DNA of 64,000 bases from Myxococcota bacterium (GTDB lineage: Bacteria > Myxococcota_A > Bradymonadia > UBA7976 > UBA1532), in NCBI GenBank assembly GCA_963169045.1, contig CAUJDF010000044.1, positions 558,001 through 622,000 on the forward strand, given 5' to 3'. Position 1 is the stretch's first letter, and each line of letters opens with the position of its first letter. This document shows positions 58,231 to 64,000 of the stretch, piece by piece. The notes beneath the pieces are model-generated. The model was not told the DNA's origin. It saw only the letters and a program-made list of their open reading frames with translations, and made no database searches. Both the position numbers and the translations under genes were made by a program.

Positions 58231-59520
58231 CTACGACGCCACGGCCGACGCCCCCGGCGGGTGGCGCGGCGCCCCCTGCAGTTCCTTCTCGGTCACCGCG
58301 CGGTTGCGGCCGGCCTGCTTCGCCAGATAGACGCAGCGGTCGGCGCGCTCGAAGATCTCGGCGAAGCCTTCCTCGGGCTGTGCCTCGGCCACACCGATGC
58401 TGGTGGTGACGGGCACCTCCAGCCCCTGGTGCACGACCGGTTTGCGCTCGAGGAGGGCGCAGAGCCGGCGCGCGACCGCCTCGGCGATGGGCAACGCGCA
58501 GTCGGGCAACACGATGACGAACTCCTCGCCGCCGTAGCGAGCGAGAAAGTCCTTGTCGCGAATGCCAGCCAGCAAGCGCCGTGCCGCCTCCACGAGCACG
58601 CGATCGCCGACGAGGTGACCGTGCACGTCGTTGATCTGTTTGAAGCGGTCGAGGTCGAGGACGAGCAGGCTGAAGGGACGCGCCAGACGCTCGCCTTGGT
58701 ACAGGTTCGCCGCCACCCACTCGTCGAGGGCGCGGCGGTTGGGTACGCGCGTCAGCGGATCGACGTGCATGGCGCGGCGCGACTCGATGAGCGCCTGCTC
58801 GAGCGTATTGATCTGTCGCGAGGACCAGGAGATCTGACGGTTGAGGCGTTCGAGCTCGGCCCGCATGGCCGAAGCCTCCCGCGCCGCGCTCGCCGCCGCC
58901 TCGCCGAGCAGCCCCTGCAGCGCGCGCAGCTCCTCCATGTCGGTGGCGCTCTCGACGCGGCGTCGGATCTCCTCGACCCGCGTGCCGAACGCCGCCGAGC
59001 CGGCGGACGCCGACGCCATGTAGTCGGCGACGGTGCGCAGCACCTCCTGGACGACGGCGCGGTCTTCGGGCGACGTCTTCTCGCTCGCGAGCGTGTGGAG
59101 CCGGCCCATCAGCTCGTCGCGTACGAGGCGCAGGCGCATCGGTTCGCTCACGCCGACGTCCTCGCGCAGGCGGTCGAACGCCGCGACGAGGTCCGCGCGA
59201 CCGGCGGCGAAGCGCCCGAGGAAGTCGATGCAGTGGCGGGCGATGTCGGTGAGCTCGGCGCGCACGAGGCGCCAGTTGCGGTACTCGGCGCTCCCCGGCC
59301 CGGCGAATGTGGCGAAGACGCCGAGGCGGCCGCAGACGGCGTCGCAGACGAGCTGAAAGTTGCGGGGCGTGGGTTCGAGGCGGCGGTTCTTCAGCTCGGC
59401 GAAGACTTCGCGCACGACGGTGAGCACGACGCCGGCGCTCTCGGTGAGATGGTCGCCGGCCGGGATCGGCGTCCCCGTGGCCTGCGGCACCTCCTCTCCT
59501 CGATGCGGCGTTTCGGACAC
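58231..59520 (-). CDS. GGDEF diguanylate cyclase
   Basis: 429 aa from GTG 59520. Residues about 25-230 are a helical sensor-like region without a recognised domain, followed by a coiled coil (about 205-250) and a GGDEF domain with HVDPLTRVPNRRALDEW, FSLLVLDLDRFKQINDVHGH and Y-GGEEF (330-334). The inhibitory site R321-x-x-D324 lies five residues before the active loop, so product inhibition is expected. It makes cyclic di-GMP from two GTP. No membrane helix. The place next to the flagellar activator suggests control of motility. Confidence 0.9.
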   Translation of the reverse strand: MSETPHRGEEVPQATGTPIPAGDHLTESAGVVLTVVREVFAELKNRRLEPTPRNFQLVCDAVCGRLGVFATFAGPGSAEYRNWRLVRAELTDIARHCIDFLGRFAAGRADLVAAFDRLREDVGVSEPMRLRLVRDELMGRLHTLASEKTSPEDRAVVQEVLRTVADYMASASAGSAAFGTRVEEIRRRVESATDMEELRALQGLLGEAAASAAREASAMRAELERLNRQISWSSRQINTLEQALIESRRAMHVDPLTRVPNRRALDEWVAANLYQGERLARPFSLLVLDLDRFKQINDVHGHLVGDRVLVEAARRLLAGIRDKDFLARYGGEEFVIVLPDCALPIAEAVARRLCALLERKPVVHQGLEVPVTTSIGVAEAQPEEGFAEIFERADRCVYLAKQAGRNRAVTEKELQGAPRHPPGASAVAS

Positions 59521-59558
59521 GACCCCCGCTCTCCTTCCGTGGCGGCCCAACGCTGCCG

Positions 59559-60578
59559 TCAGGCCTCTTCCTCGCGCGGGTTCAACATGTCCCGCTTCTT
59601 GAGCTTCTCGACCAGCGTCGTGCGGTTCATGCGAAGCAGCGCCGCCGCGCGGTTCTTGTTCCAATCCGTGCGTTCGAGCGCCTGTCGAATCAGGTGGTCT
59701 TCCAGATTCATCAGGAGCTCCCGAAGGTCCACCCCATCTTCGGGAAGATCCAGCAGCGAACTCGAGGGGGACGCCGAGATGGTGCTTGCACCACCCTCCA
59801 GGATCTTCGGCGGCAGGTCGTCGACCTGGACCATCTCGTCCGTACAAAACACGGACATCCGCTCGACGATGTTCTCGAGCTCGCGGACGTTGCCCGGCCA
59901 GTCATAGGCGATCATGCGGACCATCGCCGCGTCGTCGAAGCCCGCGACCGACCGCCCCTTCCGGGTGGCGAGGCGCGCGTTGAAGAACTCCACGAGGAGC
60001 GGCACGTCGCTGCGACGCTCGCGAAGCGGCGGCAGCCGCACCGGGACGACGTTGAGGCGGTAGTACAGGTCCTCGCGAAAGCGACCCGCCGCGACCTCCT
60101 CCTCCAGATCCTTGTTCGTGGCCGCGATGATGCGCACGTCGACCTCGACGGGACGCGTGCCCCCGACCGGCTCGAACGTCCGCTCCTGCAGGACGCGCAG
60201 GAGCTTCACCTGTAGCAGGGGGCTCATCTCGCCGATCTCGTCGAGGAAGATCGACCCGAACTGCGCGAGCTCGAAGCGTCCCTGGCGGCTGTTCGTCGCG
60301 CCGGTGAACGCGCCCTTCACGTGGCCGAACAGCTCGCTCTCGAGCAACTCGCCGGGAATGGCGCCGCAGTTCACCGGCACGAGCGACTTCGCCGCGCGCG
60401 GGCTCGCCTCGTGGATCGCGCGCGCCACGAGCTCCTTGCCCGTCCCGCTCTCGCCGAGAATGAGCACGGTGCTGTCCGTGCCGGCAACTTTCCCCACGAT
60501 GTCGAGCACGCGTCGAATCGACGGGTGCTGCCCCACCATGGGCCTCGACAGCTCGACCGCCATCAGGGCCTGCCCCAC
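59559..60578 (-). CDS. Sigma-54-dependent transcriptional activator without receiver domain
   Basis: 339 aa from GTG 60578 (ATG 60563 is also possible). The AAA+ domain begins at once: [36 protein letters not shown] (Walker A), the sigma-54 contact loop [17 protein letters not shown] (Walker B), and [19 protein letters not shown]-type sensor region (seen as [22 protein letters not shown]). A Fis-type helix-turn-helix closes it ([27 protein letters not shown]). The N-terminal receiver or FleQ domain is absent. It is the likely activator of the flgB promoter. A perfect TTGACA at 60645-60640 may belong to its promoter. Confidence 0.9.
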   Translation of the reverse strand: MGQALMAVELSRPMVGQHPSIRRVLDIVGKVAGTDSTVLILGESGTGKELVARAIHEASPRAAKSLVPVNCGAIPGELLESELFGHVKGAFTGATNSRQGRFELAQFGSIFLDEIGEMSPLLQVKLLRVLQERTFEPVGGTRPVEVDVRIIAATNKDLEEEVAAGRFREDLYYRLNVVPVRLPPLRERRSDVPLLVEFFNARLATRKGRSVAGFDDAAMVRMIAYDWPGNVRELENIVERMSVFCTDEMVQVDDLPPKILEGGASTISASPSSSLLDLPEDGVDLRELLMNLEDHLIRQALERTDWNKNRAAALLRMNRTTLVEKLKKRDMLNPREEEA

Positions 60579-60781
60579 TCGCCTAACGGGTCCACTTGCG
60601 ACCCCCCGGGTGGCAAGAGTGCGGCGTGCCCTCCCCGTGTGTCAATTCCTTGTCACCTGCGACGGTACTCCGCCTCCGTGCGTCCGATGCGCCTCTGCCT
60701 TCATCGCCCCACACGCATGGATCAACGGCGGCGCGGCGCGCGCGCTTGAGCGGCGGGCGCACGAAGGCTACGTTCGACGCA

Positions 60782-61556
<775 letters not shown>

Positions 61557-61573
<17 letters not shown>

Positions 61574-62228
61574 TGGCGCGCTTCACCTGAACGATGCAGC
61601 CGTTCGGGCCGGGAATGCCACCCTGGATGAGGAGCAGGCCCTGCTCGGCGTCGATGCCGACCACCTTCAGGTTCTGGATCGTGACACGCTCGTTGCCGTA
61701 CTGACCGGGCATGCCCTTGTTCTTGAAGACGTGCGCGGGATAGGTGTTCGAACCGAGCGAGCCACCGTGACGGAAGTACTCGTGCGTACCGTGGCCCGCG
61801 TGCTTGCCGCGGTAGTTCCAGCGCTTCATGACGCCGGTGAAGCCGCGACCCTTGCTGGTGCTCGTCACGTCGACGCGGTCCGCCTCCTTGAAGAGACGGT
61901 CGGCGGCGAAGGACTCGCCCACCTGGAACTTCTCGAGCGTCGCGCCGTCGATGCGGAACTCGCGGATGTGGCGCTTGACGGTCTCGGCGCCCTCGGCGCC
62001 GTCGACCAGCTCGCCCTTCTTGAAGAAGCCGAGCTCGGGCTTCGACGCGCGCTTCGCCGACTTGTCGCCGAAGCCCAGGATGAGCGCGGTGTAGCCGTCA
62101 CGCTGCTCCGTGCGCTTGCCCAGGACCTTGTTGCCACGCGTGCTGACCACCGTCACCGGGATCTGCTGACCCTCGGCGGTGAAGATGGCGGTCATGCCGA
62201 CCTTCTGTCCGAGAATGCCCTCGGCCAT
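61557..62228 (-). CDS. rplC: 50S ribosomal protein L3
   Basis: 223 aa, complete. GILGQKVGMTAIFTAEGQQIPVTVV, VDVTSTSKGRGFTGVMKRW and RHGGSLGSNTYPAHVFKNKGMPGQYGNERVTIQNLKVV are unmistakable. L3 nucleates 50S assembly near the peptidyl transferase centre. Normally it lies inside the S10 operon between rpsJ and rplD; here neither is adjacent, and it is a single gene with its own promoter. Confidence 0.96.
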
Positions 62229-62319
62229 GGGGAACCCCTTTCATGATTCGGGTTGCTGTTCGCGTCCTTTGTGGCGAGCGGCCCCCGTAGCACGGGGCAT
62301 CGCCAGGACGCGGGGCGGC

Positions 62320-62348
62320 ACTGTCGTGTACCCGCCCAGGGAAGTCAA
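62320..62348 (-). promoter_or_regulatory. rplC promoter
   Basis: Minus-strand TTGACT (62348-62343), 17-base spacer, GACAGT (62325-62320). This leaves a leader of about 85 bases with GC-rich inverted repeats, which could carry regulation. Confidence 0.5.
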
Positions 62349-62361
62349 GGATATCGGGAGG

Positions 62362-64000
62362 TCAGAGGGCGAAGGGCAGGTTGATCGACATCGGATCGCC
62401 GCTGAACTGCGGGAAGGTGAAACCGCGGGCGACCCCTTCGACACAGCGGCCAACGTCGGTGCCGGCGAGCGGACCCGACGCCGTGGCTGAGCTGACGCGG
62501 CCGTTCTTGCCGATGCTCAGGCGGACCGTGACCGTCCCGCTGGCGCCGGGCTGACGCTCTTTGCAGGCCTGGACCGCGCCGGCCTTCATCTTGACGACGC
62601 GGAGGATGTCGGCGCGGTCGAGCTGCTCCGGCAGCATCGGATCGGCGGCGGCCGGCGCCGCGGCGGGCGCCGAGCCCCCCGCACGGCCAGCCGGCGCGCT
62701 GCGCGTCCCCTTGCCATCGAGGGCGCCGAGGAGCTCGTCGACCTCCGAGCCACCACCGCCCGAGTTGCGGGCCGGTGCGGGCGGGGGCGTGGGCCTCGGC
62801 GGCGGTTCGGCGACGGCCACCGCCGGCTGCCCGCCGGCGCGGGGCGCGTCCTCATCGTCGCCGCGCGGCCGGGTCTCGGCGCGCCGGGCCTGAGCAGCCG
62901 GCCGGGCCGACTCGGCGGCGCGCGCCGCAGGACGCGGCGGCTCGGCGGGCTTCTCACCGGCCTTGGCGACCGCATCCTTCTCGGAGGCCTCGGACGCGGG
63001 CGCCGCCTCGGAGGTGGGCGCAGCGGCCTGCGACGGAGGCGGCGTCGCCTCCGAAGCGGGCGCCGGCGGCGGCGTCTCGCCACCCACGGCCACCGTCGCG
63101 GGCGTCTGGTCCTTGGCGTTCGCCGCGACGACCGGCTCTTCGCCCTTCTTGGACATCAGGACCGCCGCGAAGATCCCACCGCCGATGAGCAGACCGCACG
63201 CGACGATGGCGACGGCGATCGTCGTGGTGTTGCCGCGCTTGCGGCGCACGAGCGACGGCATCGCCGTCACCGGAGCGGGCGCGGAGGGCGCCATGACCGA
63301 CGGCCCGCCCCCGAACGCGTCATCGCCGCCACGGGCTGGCGCGCTGCCGCCCGGGCCCATCAGCGCCGAGATGTCGATCAGGCCGGAGCCCTCGCTGCCA
63401 CCGGTGTTCGAGACCGCCGGGCGGCTGGCGCTGCGGGGGCTCTCGGACGCGTCGGCCAGGCTGTCGAGGCTGAAGAGCACCGAGTTCTCGTTGCGCTGGT
63501 TGCGCAGCTGCGGCTCGGAGACCCGCGGGCCCGGAGGCTCCTCGTCGCGCCCGCCGAAGAGGCTCTCGGCGGGCGCCGACGGCACCGGCTCGTTGCGCGA
63601 GACGATGACGTCGTCGTCTCCCTCGTCCACCGAGGAGAAGACCGATGCCGGCTCTTCGATGGAAGCAGCGGCGCGATCGCTGCCGCCTGAAAAGAGGTGA
63701 GCGAACTCGGTGATGGCCGAGAGGCGAATCCAGTCGGACATGCCCTCGGCCCACGTGAACGAGTCGGCGTCGATCTCACCGCCGCGATAACGGCGCTCGA
63801 CGTCGGCCACGCTCAGCGGCCCCACCTGCTCGCGATTGACGACGACATACCAGATGGCATCGCTGGCGCCCGAGGTCTGGCCCTCAGGCGGCGCGAAGCC
63901 GACGACGCGCGTGGCCTCGTCCGATCCACCGTCCCGAGGTGCGCTCGCGCTCACCTCCGGACCCTGCGCGCCCGCCTTCACCACGATGACGTGCGAGCAC
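62362..64000 (-). CDS. Zinc-finger/GYF/AgmX-type envelope protein, gliding-machinery-like (5' end missing)
   Basis: 545 residues visible; the frame stays open to the right edge, where it reads C-S-H-V-I-V-V-K, the end of an MJ0042-type zinc finger (C-x-x-C-x-H-x-I-x-V-K), so the start lies outside the window although a GTG at 63984 could mimic one. A GYF_2 domain follows (IWYVVVNREQVGPLSVADVERRYRGGEIDADSFTWAEGMSDWIRL), then an acidic linker and one membrane helix (TTIAVAIVACGLLIGGGIFAAVLM). A long Pro/Ala/Glu periplasmic linker leads to a C-terminal AgmX/PglI domain (AGAVQACKERQPGASGTVTVRLSIGKNGRVSSATASG, RCVEGVARGFTFPQF). The order matches GltJ/AgmX of Myxococcus gliding motility, but the family is also used elsewhere. 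Confidence 0.8.
   Translation of the reverse strand, partial: CSHVIVVKAGAQGPEVSASAPRDGGSDEATRVVGFAPPEGQTSGASDAIWYVVVNREQVGPLSVADVERRYRGGEIDADSFTWAEGMSDWIRLSAITEFAHLFSGGSDRAAASIEEPASVFSSVDEGDDDVIVSRNEPVPSAPAESLFGGRDEEPPGPRVSEPQLRNQRNENSVLFSLDSLADASESPRSASRPAVSNTGGSEGSGLIDISALMGPGGSAPARGGDDAFGGGPSVMAPSAPAPVTAMPSLVRRKRGNTTTIAVAIVACGLLIGGGIFAAVLMSKKGEEPVVAANAKDQTPATVAVGGETPPPAPASEATPPPSQAAAPTSEAAPASEASEKDAVAKAGEKPAEPPRPAARAAESARPAAQARRAETRPRGDDEDAPRAGGQPAVAVAEPPPRPTPPPAPARNSGGGGSEVDELLGALDGKGTRSAPAGRAGGSAPAAAPAAADPMLPEQLDRADILRVVKMKAGAVQACKERQPGASGTVTVRLSIGKNGRVSSATASGPLAGTDVGRCVEGVARGFTFPQFSGDPMSINLPFAL

Noticed and set aside
60611-60626. GG-N10-GC pattern upstream of dapF that might be a sigma-54 promoter
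   Set aside because: Only the GG and GC spacing fits; the -12 half (CGGCG) is poor, and dapF is a housekeeping gene.
63984-64000. GTG at 63984 as the start of the zinc-finger/GYF protein
   Set aside because: The frame continues upstream with C-S-H-V-I, a zinc-finger end, so the gene begins beyond the window.

Overview
The window is very GC-rich, gene-dense chromosomal DNA of a bacterium that looks like a flagellated member of the Myxococcota (former Deltaproteobacteria). Pointers to this are the Cys-anchored lipoproteins with long runs of C-x-(N/D)-G-x-D-x-D-x-D-G repeats, a zinc-finger/GYF/AgmX-type protein like those of the myxobacterial gliding machinery at the right edge, and the mix of GTG and TTG starts. 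The lineage is an inference from gene content; there is no rRNA marker. I see no insertion sequence, integrase, phage or CRISPR array.

Left part (1-12962): the 3' end of pnp, a DUF2058 gene, tRNA-Val(CAC), a UbiA-family prenyltransferase, a repeat-rich lipoprotein, a small outer-membrane-type protein, hpf, ridA, rpmB and tRNA-Arg(CCG). Then come a hypothetical protein, a large lipoprotein shaped like an alpha/beta hydrolase but lacking the nucleophile Ser, a membrane protein that seems to be a decayed family-2 glycosyltransferase fused to a methyltransferase, a second methyltransferase, and a beta-helix (hexapeptide) protein. Two long imperfect palindromes (about 5.1 kb and 9.0 kb) flank the hypothetical-protein/lipoprotein pair.

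Middle (11679-31798): on the minus strand, two giant lipoproteins (1284 and 1627 aa) and the beta-helix protein form a tightly coupled operon. They are built from 17 and 20 Asp-rich repeats broken up by beta-sandwich modules. Divergent from it, from overlapping promoters, runs an eight-gene + strand operon with start/stop overlaps between most genes: glycosyltransferase, FabZ-like dehydratase, ketosynthase, a fused half-ketosynthase/ketosynthase, FabD, a third ketosynthase, FabG and a flavin/Fe-S dienoyl reductase. This is a type II fatty-acid or polyketide-like assembly line with an added glycosyltransferase, no acyl carrier protein and no FabI-type reductase. It is my best candidate for an undescribed system.

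Right part (32341-60578): rpoZ and a displaced fliJ are followed by a long minus-strand flagellar regulon. In transcription order it is flgB-flgC-fliE-fliF-fliG-fliH-fliI-(MotE-like)-fliK-flgD-(flagellar operon protein)-flgE, then fliL-fliM-fliN-fliO-fliP-fliQ-fliR-flhB-flhA-flhF-flhG-fliA. A near-consensus sigma-54 promoter sits before flgB. Upstream lie a TPR protein, a GGDEF diguanylate cyclase and a sigma-54 activator without a receiver domain. The basal body, export gate, C-ring and hook are thus encoded together with their likely activator; flagellin, rod/ring (flgFGHI), cap and stator genes are not in the window. A 0.5-kb non-coding, hairpin-rich gap splits the regulon between flgE and fliL.

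Right end (60782-64000): dapF, convergent with an isolated rplC (ribosomal L3), then the zinc-finger/GYF/AgmX-type protein, which runs off the window.
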